Positions 26,476-36,237 of a stretch of DNA of 62,464 nt are shown one piece after another; position 1 is the first letter of the stretch, and every line of letters begins with the position of its first letter. The position numbers and the translations under genes are program-made. The notes under the pieces are model-generated. The model was not told the origin of the DNA, did not search any database, and saw nothing but the letters and a program-made list of their open reading frames with translations. The DNA is from Sphingomonas sp. OV641. Its GTDB lineage: Bacteria > Pseudomonadota > Alphaproteobacteria > Sphingomonadales > Sphingomonadaceae. The DNA is taken from NCBI RefSeq assembly GCF_900109205.1, contig NZ_FNZB01000009.1, forward strand, positions 1 through 62,464. Direction: 5' to 3'.

Positions 26476-26512
26476 GCCATCCTTGCTTATGCGAACGTGT
26501 CGCACATTTCGC

Positions 26513-26543
26513 TTGCTTCTACAGCGACTGGAGGTGGTAAGGA
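26513..26543 (+). promoter_or_regulatory. ZntR/PbrR-type promoter of CDF-FTR1 operon
   Basis: TTGCTT (26513-26518), 19-nt spacer with CTACAGCGACTGGAGG, weak -10 TAAGGA (26538-26543). The CTAcag...ctggAG core resembles operators of CadR/PbrR regulators. Confidence 0.6.
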
Positions 26544-26550
26544 AGGCCGC

Positions 26551-27177
26551 ATGAATGCTTCTACCGAAAGCTGCGGGTGCCACGGGGAGCCCGCGCGCGC
26601 GCAAACCGATCCGGCCTATCGCCGTGCGCTGCTGACCGTCGTGGTGCTCAACCTCGGCTTCGGAGTCGCCGAGCTGTTCGGCGGGTTCATCGCCGATAGC
26701 CAAGCGCTGAAAGCGGATTCCCTCGATTTTCTCGGGGACGGGTCGATCAGCCTTATCGGTCTTCTCGCGCTTGCCTGGTCCGCACGGGCGAGGGCAAAGG
26801 TCGCGCTGACGCAGGGGTTGTTTCTCGGTGCGCTTGGCGTGGGCGTAATCGGTTTCGCGATTTGGCGCGCCCTGAACGCAACCGCGCCGGATGCCGAACT
26901 GATGGGCACAATCGGCGTTGTCGCGCTCGCGATCAATGTCGTGTCCGCCTTGGTGCTTGCGCGTTTCCGGGAAGGGGACGCCAATGTTCGCGCGATCTGG
27001 CTGTTCAGCCGCAACGACGCGCTCGCCAATGTCGCGGTGATCGCCGCGGCCGGTCTGGTGGCGTGGACAGGAAGCGCCTGGCCGGACCTCGCCGTCGCCG
27101 GCCTCATCGCCCTCCTGTTCCTCCACTCCGCTTATGAAATCGTCACTGGCGCTCGGCGCGAACTGGGAGAGCGGTAG
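26551..27177 (+). CDS. CDF-type cation efflux protein
   Basis: 208 aa with six predicted membrane spans. An N-terminal CGCHG could bind metal. Paired metal sites are suggested by KADSLDFLGDG (helix 2) and SRNDALANVAV (helix 5), shorter and more Asn/Asp based than the HxxxD of ZitB/CzcD. First gene of the operon with the FTR1-like gene (1-nt overlap). It is probably an exporter for Zn/Cd/Pb class ions, by inference from its regulator. Confidence 0.85.
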   Translation: MNASTESCGCHGEPARAQTDPAYRRALLTVVVLNLGFGVAELFGGFIADSQALKADSLDFLGDGSISLIGLLALAWSARARAKVALTQGLFLGALGVGVIGFAIWRALNATAPDAELMGTIGVVALAINVVSALVLARFREGDANVRAIWLFSRNDALANVAVIAAAGLVAWTGSAWPDLAVAGLIALLFLHSAYEIVTGARRELGER

Positions 27178-29144
27178 TGCGTCTGCTCACCTTGATCCGG
27201 GCAATGCTCTCGCTGCGGCTGCTCGCCGCGCTCGCTGCGCTGCTGATCCCTGCTGCGGCATTCGCCGAACCCGGCGACGTGCAAACCGCATGGCGGCTGC
27301 TCGACTATATGGCCGTCGATTATGGAGGCGCGGTCGCGAACGGTCGGATCAAGAGCGCGTCGGAATACGCCGAAATGAATGAGTTTGCCGCGTCGGTCTC
27401 GACACGGCTTCAAGGCCTGCCGGCGAAGCCGGAGCGCCAAGCCCTCATTCAGCGGGCCGCCAACCTCCAAGCGGTAATCGCGGAAAAGGGATCGACTGAA
27501 CAGGTGGCAACACTGGCGCACGGGCTCGCGGCCGATCTGCTGCGCGCCTACCCGGTGCCGCTCGCGCCCGATAAGGCTCCGAACCTCGTCTCCAGCGATG
27601 CACTGTTCCGACAATCCTGCGCGTCCTGCCACGGGATGACGGGCAACGGCCGTGGCCCTGACGCCGCCAAGCTCGCTACGCCCCCGATTGCTTTCACCGA
27701 TGCCGAGCGCGCGCGCCAGCGCAGCGTGTTCGCGCTCTATCAGGTGGTGACGCAAGGCATCGACGGGACCGCGATGCAGAGCTTCGCCGATCTGCCCAAC
27801 GATCAGCGCTGGGCGTTAGCATTCCGAGCCGGGAGCTTCGCCTTCACGGATGCGCAGGCGCGCGACGGCGAGCGGCTTTGGAAATCCGACCCGACCCTTC
27901 GCCGGCGCATTCCGGACCTGAAAACCCTGGTCGCGCTCACCCCGGCCGCGCTCGGCGCGGCGATCGGCGACGCCAAGGCTGACGCCGTGCTCGCGTTCCT
28001 GCGTCGTCATCCCGAACAGGTGATACAACAGGCTCCCGGCTCGCTCGCGGTCGCCCGCGCCAAACTCGCCGAAAGCGTGGCGGCTGCGCGGCGCGGCGAT
28101 GCGCGCATGGCGAAAGAGCTGGCGCTGTCGGCCTATCTCGATGGGTTCGAGCCGATCGAGCCAACACTCACCGCGCGCGACGCGACGCTGATGGGTCGAA
28201 TCGAGGGCGCGATGGGGGAGTTCCGCGCCTCGATCGACCGGGGCGCGTCGCCCGATGATCTCGCGGAGAAGGTCGCAGTACTGGGCGGCCTTTTCGACGA
28301 TGCGGAAGCGGCGCTCGCGCCTGATGCCGCCACCGAAGCGTCCACGTTCCTGGGCGCGTTCACGATCCTGCTGCGTGAAGGGCTCGAAGCCCTGCTCATC
28401 GTTGTCGCCATGATCGCGTTCCTGCGTAAAGCCGAGCGCGGCGAGGCGCTGCGGTACGTGCATGGCGGCTGGGTCAGCGCGATCATCGCGGGCGGGATCA
28501 CCTGGGCGGTCGCCACCTATGCGATCGGGATCAGCGGTGCGAGCCGGGAGCTGACGGAAGGGTTTGGCTCGCTGTTCGCCGCGGTCGTGCTGCTCTCGGT
28601 CGGGATTTGGATGCACGGCAAGGCGCAGGCCGATCAGTGGCAGCGCTATATTCGCGAGAAGATGTCGCGGGCGCTCTCGGGCGGGTCGGGCTGGTTCCTG
28701 TTCGGGCTGGCGTTCGTCGTAGTTTATCGCGAGGTCTTCGAGACGATCCTGTTCTATGCCGCGCTTTCGGCGCAAGGTGACAACGGGATGCTTCTCGCGG
28801 GGGCCGGGTCGGCGATTGGACTGCTCAGCCTGATCGCTTGGGCCATGCTTCGCTACAGTCGCAAGCTGCCGATCGCGCAGTTCTTCCGCTATAGCTCCTG
28901 GCTCATGGCGGTCCTGACCGTCGTGCTGGCGGGTAAAGGCGTCGCCGCGCTCCAGGAAGCCGGCCTTATCAACATCGCACCGCTCGCGGACGTGCCACGG
29001 CTGTCGATGCTCGGCGTGTTTCCCACTTGGCAATCGGTGCTGGCGCAACTCCTGATGGCGGTCGCCATTGCGGTCGGGTTCGCCTGGAACGGGCGCGACC
29101 GATCCCGCTCGGGTTCCGGCTCAGTGACCCTTGGTTCGAATTAG
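27177..29144 (+). CDS. Cytochrome c-FTR1 family permease (PbrT/EfeU-like)
   Basis: 655 aa, GTG start overlapping the CDF stop. It has a signal peptide, a periplasmic cytochrome c domain with heme motif CASCHG (about residue 143), a helical linker, and an FTR1 permease domain with both REXXE motifs (LREGLEALLIV and YREVFETILF). FTR1 permeases move Fe(III); the cytochrome-fused form with a MerR regulator is like PbrT of the Cupriavidus lead operon. Substrate here could be Pb or Fe. Confidence 0.9.
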   Translation: MRLLTLIRAMLSLRLLAALAALLIPAAAFAEPGDVQTAWRLLDYMAVDYGGAVANGRIKSASEYAEMNEFAASVSTRLQGLPAKPERQALIQRAANLQAVIAEKGSTEQVATLAHGLAADLLRAYPVPLAPDKAPNLVSSDALFRQSCASCHGMTGNGRGPDAAKLATPPIAFTDAERARQRSVFALYQVVTQGIDGTAMQSFADLPNDQRWALAFRAGSFAFTDAQARDGERLWKSDPTLRRRIPDLKTLVALTPAALGAAIGDAKADAVLAFLRRHPEQVIQQAPGSLAVARAKLAESVAAARRGDARMAKELALSAYLDGFEPIEPTLTARDATLMGRIEGAMGEFRASIDRGASPDDLAEKVAVLGGLFDDAEAALAPDAATEASTFLGAFTILLREGLEALLIVVAMIAFLRKAERGEALRYVHGGWVSAIIAGGITWAVATYAIGISGASRELTEGFGSLFAAVVLLSVGIWMHGKAQADQWQRYIREKMSRALSGGSGWFLFGLAFVVVYREVFETILFYAALSAQGDNGMLLAGAGSAIGLLSLIAWAMLRYSRKLPIAQFFRYSSWLMAVLTVVLAGKGVAALQEAGLINIAPLADVPRLSMLGVFPTWQSVLAQLLMAVAIAVGFAWNGRDRSRSGSGSVTLGSN

Positions 29145-29184
29145 TGCAATGACATGAAAACCCTTCCGTGATAGAGGCAAGCTA

Positions 29185-29514
29185 GTGCGAGCCTTTTTGC
29201 CTTTCCTGACATGCCTGATGCTGGTCCTGACCAGCTTCTCCGGCATGGCCCATGCCGCCGATCTGGCGGGGGGAAGCATCGCGGGCGTTGAGTTCACGGT
29301 CCATACCGCCGGTGACATCGATCAGGTGCCATCGGACTCGGACAAGAATGTCCCGCATCATCACAATTATTGTCACGGACACGACGTCGGCGCGCCTGCG
29401 CGCACGACGATGGAATATACCCCCGTCCTCACAGTGCCCAAGCCGACAATCTCCGCCTCTGCGTCGCTCGACGGCCGCACCGGCATGGTCCATTTGAGGC
29501 CCCCCCAAGCCTGA
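29185..29514 (+). CDS. Small secreted His-rich protein, CzcI-like
   Basis: 109 aa, GTG start, signal peptide (LPFLTCLMLVLTSFSGMAHA) and a His-rich central segment (VPHHHNYCHGHD). Ends HLRPPQA. It occupies the position of czcI ahead of czcC. The second czc operon has a similar protein ending LLRPPRG. Likely a periplasmic metal binder or regulator of the czc pump; the name reflects position more than proven homology. Confidence 0.7.
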   Translation: MRAFLPFLTCLMLVLTSFSGMAHAADLAGGSIAGVEFTVHTAGDIDQVPSDSDKNVPHHHNYCHGHDVGAPARTTMEYTPVLTVPKPTISASASLDGRTGMVHLRPPQA

Positions 29515-29574
29515 CGTCCGATTTGGGCGTGCGTTGGCGCGCCCCTGTCGATCATCGTCAGGAGTCCTATTTTC

Positions 29575-30852
29575 ATGAATCGTATCCTCGCGGCCATGCT
29601 GGCCGCAGCGTCTTGCGCCACGATGGCGCAGGCGCAGGTCGGACCGTCCGCGCCTGTTGCGCAGGATGCGCCGGTCTACACGCTTGACCAAGCGGTCAGT
29701 GCAGCGGGCGGTTCGGCCCCTGCTGCGGAAGCGGCGACAGCTGGAATCGACGCGGCCCGTGCAGGTCGCACAGTCGCCGGCTTGCGGCCCAATCCGGTGG
29801 TTCAAGGCCAAGTCGAGAATGTCATCGGCTCCGGGCCGTATCGGGGGGTCCGCAGCGCGGAAACCACGGTCGGCTTTGCGATCCCGATCGAGCTAGGCGG
29901 CAAGCGCGGCGCCCGCGTCGCGGTCGCCAATGCGCAATTGTCCCGGGCCGAGATCCAGGCCGCGATCATCGCGGCGGATGTCCGGCTTCAGGTAACGCAG
30001 CTCTATGTCGAAGCGGTCGCGGCCGATCGCCGGGTAATGACAGCCCGCGATCAGGCCCGGATCGCCAGCGATGCGCTGCGGGCCGCGAGCGTTCGCGTGC
30101 AGGCAGGGCGGGCATCGCCACTCGAGCAACAGCGCGCGGATGTCGCGCGTATCAATGCCGACGCCAATGTGGAGCGGCAGCTTCGCTTGGCCGAGGCGGC
30201 CCGCGCCAATCTGGCGCGTCGGATCGGACGGCCGATCGACGGCCTGCTCGATGACACGCTGCTCGATCGCCTTCCCGATGTGAACGTCTATGGGCCGTTG
30301 GCACCGGTCAACACGACCGGCACACTCGCGCTGGCGGCAGCCAACGCGGATTTCTCCATTGCCGAAGCCGGCGTGCGGCTCGCGCGCGCCAATCGCGTGC
30401 CTGACCTGAACGTCGGGCCGTCGATCCGCCGCCTGGAAGCGACCAACGACATGGCGGCGGTGTTCAGCGTGTCGATCCCGATCCCGGTGTTCAACAATGG
30501 TCGCGCCGCGATTGCGCAGGCGACCGCGCAGCGGACCCAGGCGGATGCGCAGCGCCGCGTGACCGCGCTCGACATCGAACAGGCGATCACGGACGCGCAG
30601 GCGCAGGCGGCCAATGCCGCAACGACGGCTCGTGCGGCGTCGGGGCCGGCGCTGGCGGCTGCACAGGAGGCCGCCCGCATCGCGCGGATCGGCTATCGCG
30701 AGGGCAAGTTCGGCCAGCTCGAATTGCTCGATGCTGAACGCACGCTCGCCGAAACGCGGGTCGCCGCGATCGACGCGCTTGCCAATTACCAGAATGCCCG
30801 CGCGCAAGTGGAGCGACTGACCGCTCGTGCGCCCAATGGGGGGAATCAGTGA
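29575..30852 (+). CDS. czcC: CzcC-type outer-membrane channel
   Basis: 425 aa TolC-family protein with signal peptide (ending MAQAQ) and two repeat halves. First structural gene of czcCBA; exports Co/Zn/Cd from the periplasm with CzcB and CzcA. Ends one base into the czcB start. Confidence 0.93.
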   Translation: MNRILAAMLAAASCATMAQAQVGPSAPVAQDAPVYTLDQAVSAAGGSAPAAEAATAGIDAARAGRTVAGLRPNPVVQGQVENVIGSGPYRGVRSAETTVGFAIPIELGGKRGARVAVANAQLSRAEIQAAIIAADVRLQVTQLYVEAVAADRRVMTARDQARIASDALRAASVRVQAGRASPLEQQRADVARINADANVERQLRLAEAARANLARRIGRPIDGLLDDTLLDRLPDVNVYGPLAPVNTTGTLALAAANADFSIAEAGVRLARANRVPDLNVGPSIRRLEATNDMAAVFSVSIPIPVFNNGRAAIAQATAQRTQADAQRRVTALDIEQAITDAQAQAANAATTARAASGPALAAAQEAARIARIGYREGKFGQLELLDAERTLAETRVAAIDALANYQNARAQVERLTARAPNGGNQ

Positions 30853-32030
30853 TGAAGAGCTTTTATCTCGCGGGCGCGGCGTCGCTCGCCCTGCTCTTGG
30901 CTGCCTGCGGCGGCAAGGATGGCGGAAACGAGGCAACTGCCGAAGGCGCAGCTGCCAATGAGACGGCAGCGGGCACGGAAAAGGGCGGTGCTGAAGGCGG
31001 TCATGCCGGTGAAGGCGTCGTCACATTGGGTGCCGACCAGATCGCCACAGCGGGCGTCCAGGTCGGACGGCCGATCATCGGCGGGGCCGGGACGATCGAG
31101 CTGCCCGCGATCATCGAGGGCGACCCACAGGGAACGCAGGTCGTCTCGGCCGCAATTGCGGGACGCGTGGTCGCGCTCACCCGTAACCTCGGCCAATCGG
31201 TCGGACGCGGCCAGACCATTGCGGTCATCGAAAGCCGCGAGGCGGCGCAGATCAAGGGCGAGGTCGAGGCGGCGCGGGCGCGGCTTCAGCTCGCTAATTC
31301 GAACCTCGCGCGCGAACAGCGGCTGTTCGCGCAGAGAGTCTCCCCTGAACAGGATCTGATCGCCGCCCGCACAGCGGCGACGGAGGCGCGGATCGCCCTG
31401 ACGCAGGCGCAGAGCATGGTTTCGGCGGCGGGTGTCGGCGGCGGCGGGCTCAACCGGCTCGGCATTGCCGCGCCGATCTCGGGCCAGATCATTGCGCGCC
31501 CCGTGACGCTGGGACAAACGGTCGCGGCGGATGCCGAACTCTATCGCATCGCCAACCTGAGCCAGGTGTCGATCGCGCTTAATCTCAAGCCCGAGGATGC
31601 GGGCCGGGTGCGTCCCGGCAATACGGTGCTGGTGAAGGCGGCAGGCCGTCAGGCGACCGCCCGCGTGACCTTCGTGTCGCCGGCGCTTGATCCGCAGACG
31701 CGGCTCGTGCCTGCGCTCGCCACCCTCGACAATCGCGGTGGCGAATGGCGGGTCGGCGAGCCTGTGACGGCAGCCGTGCAGCTCACGGGCAGCGGCGGGA
31801 GCGGGGCGGTCCGCGTGCCGACGACGGCGGTCCAGAGTTTCGAGGGCAAGTCGGTCGTGTTCGTGCGCACGCCCACCGGCTTCAAGGCGACCCCGGTCCA
31901 GCTCGGCGATGCGTCGGGCGACACGGTGATCGTCCGGTCGGGCCTGACCGGCAACGAACAGATCGCCACCACCGGAAGTTTCACGCTCAAGGCCGAGATC
32001 GGCAAGGGCGAAGCGAGCCACGAGGATTAA
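30852..32030 (+). CDS. czcB: CzcB-type membrane fusion protein
   Basis: 392 aa from the ATG at 30852. It has a lipoprotein-like signal (LALLLAACGGKDGG, lipobox Cys), so it is likely tethered by lipid. An acidic/Gly linker with HAGEG is followed by coiled-coil hairpin and lipoyl domains and the usual beta-barrel region. Three nt before czcA. Confidence 0.92.
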   Translation: MKSFYLAGAASLALLLAACGGKDGGNEATAEGAAANETAAGTEKGGAEGGHAGEGVVTLGADQIATAGVQVGRPIIGGAGTIELPAIIEGDPQGTQVVSAAIAGRVVALTRNLGQSVGRGQTIAVIESREAAQIKGEVEAARARLQLANSNLAREQRLFAQRVSPEQDLIAARTAATEARIALTQAQSMVSAAGVGGGGLNRLGIAAPISGQIIARPVTLGQTVAADAELYRIANLSQVSIALNLKPEDAGRVRPGNTVLVKAAGRQATARVTFVSPALDPQTRLVPALATLDNRGGEWRVGEPVTAAVQLTGSGGSGAVRVPTTAVQSFEGKSVVFVRTPTGFKATPVQLGDASGDTVIVRSGLTGNEQIATTGSFTLKAEIGKGEASHED

Positions 32031-32033
32031 GCC

Positions 32034-35000
32034 ATGATCGCCCGTATCGTAACCTGGGCGGTCGAGAAGCGCTGGCTAGTCCTGCTCCTCACCGTCATCG
32101 TCGCCGCCATCGGCGCCTTTTCCCTCTACCGGCTACCGATCGACGCGGTGCCGGACATCACCAACAATCAGGTCCAGATCAACGTCCGCGCGCCTGCCCT
32201 CTCGCCCGAGCTGGTCGAGAAGCAGGTGTCGTTTCCAATCGAAACCGCGCTCGCCGGCACCCCCGGCCTGGAATATACGCGCTCGTTGAGCCGCAACGGC
32301 TTCGCGCAGATCACGGCGGTCTTTTCGGACGCGACGGACATCTATTTCGCCCGCCAGCAGGTGGGCGAGCGTCTGCGGGGCGTGCAAGAGAATCTGCCCG
32401 ACGGCGTGAACCCTGAAATGGGTCCGATCGCGACAGGCCTGGGCGAGGTGTACATGTACACCGTTCGTCTCGATCATCGCGAGGACGACAAGCACAAGCC
32501 CGGTGAACCGGGCCAACAGCCCGATGGCAGCTACATCACGCCAGAGGGCGAGCGACTGACGACCGAAGAGGACAAGGCGACCTACCTGCGCACCGCGCAG
32601 GACTGGATCGTGACGCCGCTTCTGAAGACCACACCGGGCCTCGCCGGTGTCGACTCGATTGGCGGTTACGCCAAGCAGTTCCTCGTCGTGCCCGACGTGC
32701 AGAAGCTGGCCTCGCTCGGCATCACGCTGACGGACCTGGGAAATGCGCTGGAGCGCAATAACACCAGCGTCGGCGGTGGCTTCGTCAATCGCAATGGCGA
32801 AGGTCTGGCTGTTCGCTCGGATGCGCTCGTTCGCAATGCCAGCGAGTTGGCCAGGACCGTGATCGCGACACGTAACGGCGTGCCGATCACGGTAGAACAA
32901 GTTGCGACTGTGAAGACGGGTCAGGCGATCCGCATGGGTTCGGCATCGGAGAACGGTACCGAAGTCGTCGTCGGCACGGCGATCATGCGGATCGGCGAGA
33001 ACAGCCGCATCGTGTCGACCGCGGTCGCTGAGAAACTGAAGACGATCAACGCTTCGCTGCCTCCTGACGTCGTAATTCAGCCGGTGCTGAACCGCACCGA
33101 GCTGGTCAATTCGACGATCAAGACGGTCGCGAAAAACCTGTCCGAAGGCGCGGTGCTGGTCATCGTCGTGCTCTTCCTGCTGCTCGGCAACTTCCGTGCG
33201 GCCCTGATCGCGGCGTTGGTCATCCCGATCACCATGATGCTGACAGGCTTTGGTATGCTGCGCGCTGGGGTCTCGGCCAATCTGATGAGCCTTGGGGCTT
33301 TGGACTTCGGTCTGATCGTCGACGGCGCCGTCATCATCGTTGAAAACGCGCTGCGAAGGCTTGCCGAGCAACAGCATCATGAAGGCCGATTGCTGAGCGT
33401 CAAGGAAAGGCTCGCGACCGTGGCAGCCGCCGCGCGCGAGATGATCCGGCCCTCGGTCTACGGACAGGCGATCATCATCCTCGTCTACGTGCCGCTACTC
33501 ACGCTGACCGGCGTGGAGGGCAAGACGTTCGTGCCGATGGCGCTCACCGTCATCATCGCGCTCGGCTTCGCCTTCATCCTGTCGCTCACCTTCGTCCCCG
33601 CCATGATCGCGATCTGGCTGTCCAAAAAGGTGGAGGAGAAGGACGGCCGCATCATCACATGGCTGAAGAAGCGCTACGAACCCGGTCTCGACCGGGCGAT
33701 GAAGCGCCCGACCCTGACGATCGGGGCGGGTGTCGGCAGCCTTGTGGTGGCGGCGCTTGCCTTCACCACGCTCGGCTCGGTGTTCCTGCCGCAGCTCGAT
33801 GAAGGCGATCTGCTCATCCAGTCGCTCCGCATCCCGGCAACGTCGGTCCAGCAGAGTCAGGCGATGCAGGTGCCGATCGAGAGGATGATGTCGAAGCAAC
33901 CGGAGGTGGCGTTCGTCTATTCAAAGACGGGCACCGCCGAGCTGGCGGCCGACCCGATGCCGCCGAACGCGACCGACATGTTCGTCATCCTGAAGCCGCG
34001 GAAGGACTGGCCGAACCCCGACCTTCCCAAGGAGGAGCTGGTAAGTCGGATCGAGGGTAATCTCGCGAAGTTCCCGGGCAATGCCTATGAGATCACCCAG
34101 CCCATCCAGATGCGCTTCAACGAGCTGATCGCCGGCGTTCGCGGCGATATCGCGGTGAAGGTATTCGGCGACGACTTCACACAAATGAACCGGACGGCCG
34201 AGCAGGTTGCTGCGGTGCTGCGCAAGACGCAGGGCGCAGCGGACGTGAAGGTCGAGCAAACGACGGGCCTGCCCATGCTCGACATTCGCGTCAATCGCGA
34301 CGCAATGGCGCGTCTGGGCGTCACTGCCCAAGATGTGCAGGACATCGTCACCGCGACAATCGGCGGGCGCACCTCGGGCCAGATCTTCGAGGGCGATCGG
34401 CGCTTTCCGGTCGTGATACGGCTCTCTGAAGCGCAACGGGCGGACATCGGCCTTCTCGAACAGGTGCAGGTGCCGTTGGCGGGGGGTGGCTATGTGCCGC
34501 TTTCGAGCGTCGCCGACATCAAGGTGGTCGATGGTCCCAACCAGATCAGCCGCGAGAACGGGAAGCGTCGCGTGGTGGTGCAAGCCAATGTGCGCGGTCG
34601 CGACGTCGGCAGTGTCGTTGCGGACGCGCAGGCGGCGATCGGTAGCCAGGTTCGGCTGCCCGCTGGTGCCTATCTCGAATGGGGCGGCCAGTTCGAGAAC
34701 CTGCAATCGGCAAGCGAACGTCTGAAGCTGGTCATTCCGGCCTGCTTCATCCTGATCCTGTTGCTCCTCTACGGGGCATTGGGATCGGTCCGCGATGCCG
34801 CGATCGTCTTCACCGGCGTGCCCTTCGCGCTGGTGGGCGGCGTTCTGCTGCTGTTCCTGCGGGGCATGGACTTCTCGATCTCGGCGGCGGTTGGCTTCAT
34901 CGCCTTGTCGGGCATCGCGGTCCTCAACGGCCTCGTGATGGTCAGCTCGATCCAGGACCTGATCCGGTCGGGGCTATCGCGCGAAGAGGCGGCCCATGTC

Positions 35001-35279
35001 GGCGCAATGCAGCGTCTGCGGCCCGTCGTCATGACCGCGCTCGTCGCCAGCCTCGGCTTCGTGCCGATGGCGCTTGGCGAAGGCGCGGGCGCGGAGGTGC
35101 AGAAGCCATTGGCGACCGTCGTCATCGGCGGCCTGATCTCGGCAACGCTGCTGACGCTGTTCGTGCTGCCGACGCTCTACGCCCGGTTCGGGCAGAAAGT
35201 GATCGAGAAGCCCGAGCACTACAATGAGGAGCATGAAGGGGACGACCACGGTCAGACCTTCGTGAACGACTTGGCCTGA
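32034..35279 (+). CDS. czcA: CzcA-type HME-RND heavy-metal efflux pump
   Basis: 1,081 aa, full length for the family. Helix 4 has DFGLIVDGAVIIVENALRRL, the signature of Zn/Co/Cd (HME1) pumps. N-terminal PIDAVPDITNNQVQI and the C-terminal twin helices are intact. A His/Glu/Asp tail (HYNEEHEGDDHGQTF) may bind metal. Ends at a strong hairpin (35284). Confidence 0.96.
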   Translation: MIARIVTWAVEKRWLVLLLTVIVAAIGAFSLYRLPIDAVPDITNNQVQINVRAPALSPELVEKQVSFPIETALAGTPGLEYTRSLSRNGFAQITAVFSDATDIYFARQQVGERLRGVQENLPDGVNPEMGPIATGLGEVYMYTVRLDHREDDKHKPGEPGQQPDGSYITPEGERLTTEEDKATYLRTAQDWIVTPLLKTTPGLAGVDSIGGYAKQFLVVPDVQKLASLGITLTDLGNALERNNTSVGGGFVNRNGEGLAVRSDALVRNASELARTVIATRNGVPITVEQVATVKTGQAIRMGSASENGTEVVVGTAIMRIGENSRIVSTAVAEKLKTINASLPPDVVIQPVLNRTELVNSTIKTVAKNLSEGAVLVIVVLFLLLGNFRAALIAALVIPITMMLTGFGMLRAGVSANLMSLGALDFGLIVDGAVIIVENALRRLAEQQHHEGRLLSVKERLATVAAAAREMIRPSVYGQAIIILVYVPLLTLTGVEGKTFVPMALTVIIALGFAFILSLTFVPAMIAIWLSKKVEEKDGRIITWLKKRYEPGLDRAMKRPTLTIGAGVGSLVVAALAFTTLGSVFLPQLDEGDLLIQSLRIPATSVQQSQAMQVPIERMMSKQPEVAFVYSKTGTAELAADPMPPNATDMFVILKPRKDWPNPDLPKEELVSRIEGNLAKFPGNAYEITQPIQMRFNELIAGVRGDIAVKVFGDDFTQMNRTAEQVAAVLRKTQGAADVKVEQTTGLPMLDIRVNRDAMARLGVTAQDVQDIVTATIGGRTSGQIFEGDRRFPVVIRLSEAQRADIGLLEQVQVPLAGGGYVPLSSVADIKVVDGPNQISRENGKRRVVVQANVRGRDVGSVVADAQAAIGSQVRLPAGAYLEWGGQFENLQSASERLKLVIPACFILILLLLYGALGSVRDAAIVFTGVPFALVGGVLLLFLRGMDFSISAAVGFIALSGIAVLNGLVMVSSIQDLIRSGLSREEAAHVGAMQRLRPVVMTALVASLGFVPMALGEGAGAEVQKPLATVVIGGLISATLLTLFVLPTLYARFGQKVIEKPEHYNEEHEGDDHGQTFVNDLA

Positions 35280-35283
35280 AGGG

Positions 35284-35314
35284 TGAGCGGGGCGATCCGC
35301 GATCGCCCCGCTCA
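35284..35314 (+). terminator. Strong hairpin after czcA
   Basis: Perfect 14-bp stem (35284-35297 with 35301-35314) and 3-nt loop, 4 nt after the czcA stop. Not followed by a T-run, but stable enough to mark the operon end. Confidence 0.65.
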
Positions 35315-35332
35315 TCTCTGGGAGATGGGGAT

Positions 35333-35821
35333 ATGCCTCGCACCATAACCAGCTCAATGCTTCACGGCGGGCCACTGCGGATCTGGTCGGCGATCACCGA
35401 TCCGGATCATCGTCGGGCTTGGAGTCCGCTCGTATTCCTCGACAACCCGTGCCAGCTTGGCGAGACGGAATGTACCTTCGCGATCCAGGGCATCACCCGA
35501 CCAATTCGGACGCCAGCACGGATTGATCGATTCGATAAGCCGCACGCCTTCGCTTGGTCCTGCGGCATCCCTTATCTGTTCACGCTCGAAGAGCGGTACG
35601 AGCTGGCAGGGGACGACGGTGGCACCAGGCTAACACATAGCTGCACGCTGCGCGGGGCGCTGTCTTTGCCGTTCGCGGCGATGATGTTGCGTCGCCTGCG
35701 GTCCCTGATGATCGAGGCTGACGATCGCCTCGCAACCTATCTGCGCTGGCGGGTGGGTCAGCCTGCCCGTGGGATCAATCGTCAGCGCGTCCCCTCCCGG
35801 TACAGGAGGAAGGCGCGATGA
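35333..35821 (+). CDS. SRPBCC (START-like) domain protein
   Basis: 162 aa. The SRPBCC pattern is visible: GGPLRIWSAITDPDHRRAWSP at the N-terminus, then antiparallel strands and the long C-terminal helix (MMLRRLRSLMIEADDRLATYL). These proteins bind small hydrophobic ligands; the ligand here is unknown. GGAG lies upstream, and it overlaps the next gene by 4 nt, so it starts a new operon. Confidence 0.8.
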   Translation: MPRTITSSMLHGGPLRIWSAITDPDHRRAWSPLVFLDNPCQLGETECTFAIQGITRPIRTPARIDRFDKPHAFAWSCGIPYLFTLEERYELAGDDGGTRLTHSCTLRGALSLPFAAMMLRRLRSLMIEADDRLATYLRWRVGQPARGINRQRVPSRYRRKAR

Positions 35822-36192
35822 CGCCGTTGAAGCGGGTTCTGCCCGCCCTCATCCTCGTTATCGGGCTGGCGGCTTGCACGGAAAGCAAGCCGCCAGCCCC
35901 GCCAACGGAGCAGCAAATCCATTCGTCCGACAGCGCCGTGGCGACCGGGGAAATGGGGCGCCATCCCTATCGCTGTTCCGACGGGGAACCGCTGTTCGTC
36001 GACTACAAGGACAACGGCCTGCAGATCGATTTGCGGCGCTCCAGCAGCGCCGTGCCCATGACGCTGACCGCGCCAGCGCAGGGCCTCCAATATGTCGGCG
36101 AGACAGCCACCGCGACCTTCAAGGGGTCGCAGCTCACCATCGTGGAAGGCGAAGGCCGCACGCGGACCTGCGAACGGGAGGGCACCCGATGA
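35818..36192 (+). CDS. MliC/PliC-like lipoprotein
   Basis: 124 aa, lipobox LAAC after a short signal. The mature part resembles the MliC lysozyme-inhibitor domain (YRCSDGEPLFVDYKDN to TIVEGEGRTRTC, two Cys). May protect peptidoglycan or simply be an envelope lipoprotein. A second such gene follows at 37498. Confidence 0.72.
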   Translation: MTPLKRVLPALILVIGLAACTESKPPAPPTEQQIHSSDSAVATGEMGRHPYRCSDGEPLFVDYKDNGLQIDLRRSSSAVPMTLTAPAQGLQYVGETATATFKGSQLTIVEGEGRTRTCEREGTR

Positions 36193-36237
36193 ACCGTCCT
36201 GTCTTCCGACACGTCGCACTGCAACGGGAGAGAAACG

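Noticed and set aside
35571..35600. Possible seventh ECF promoter
   Set aside because: AAGGGAT is present on the minus strand but the second box reads CGAA and it lies inside the SRPBCC gene.
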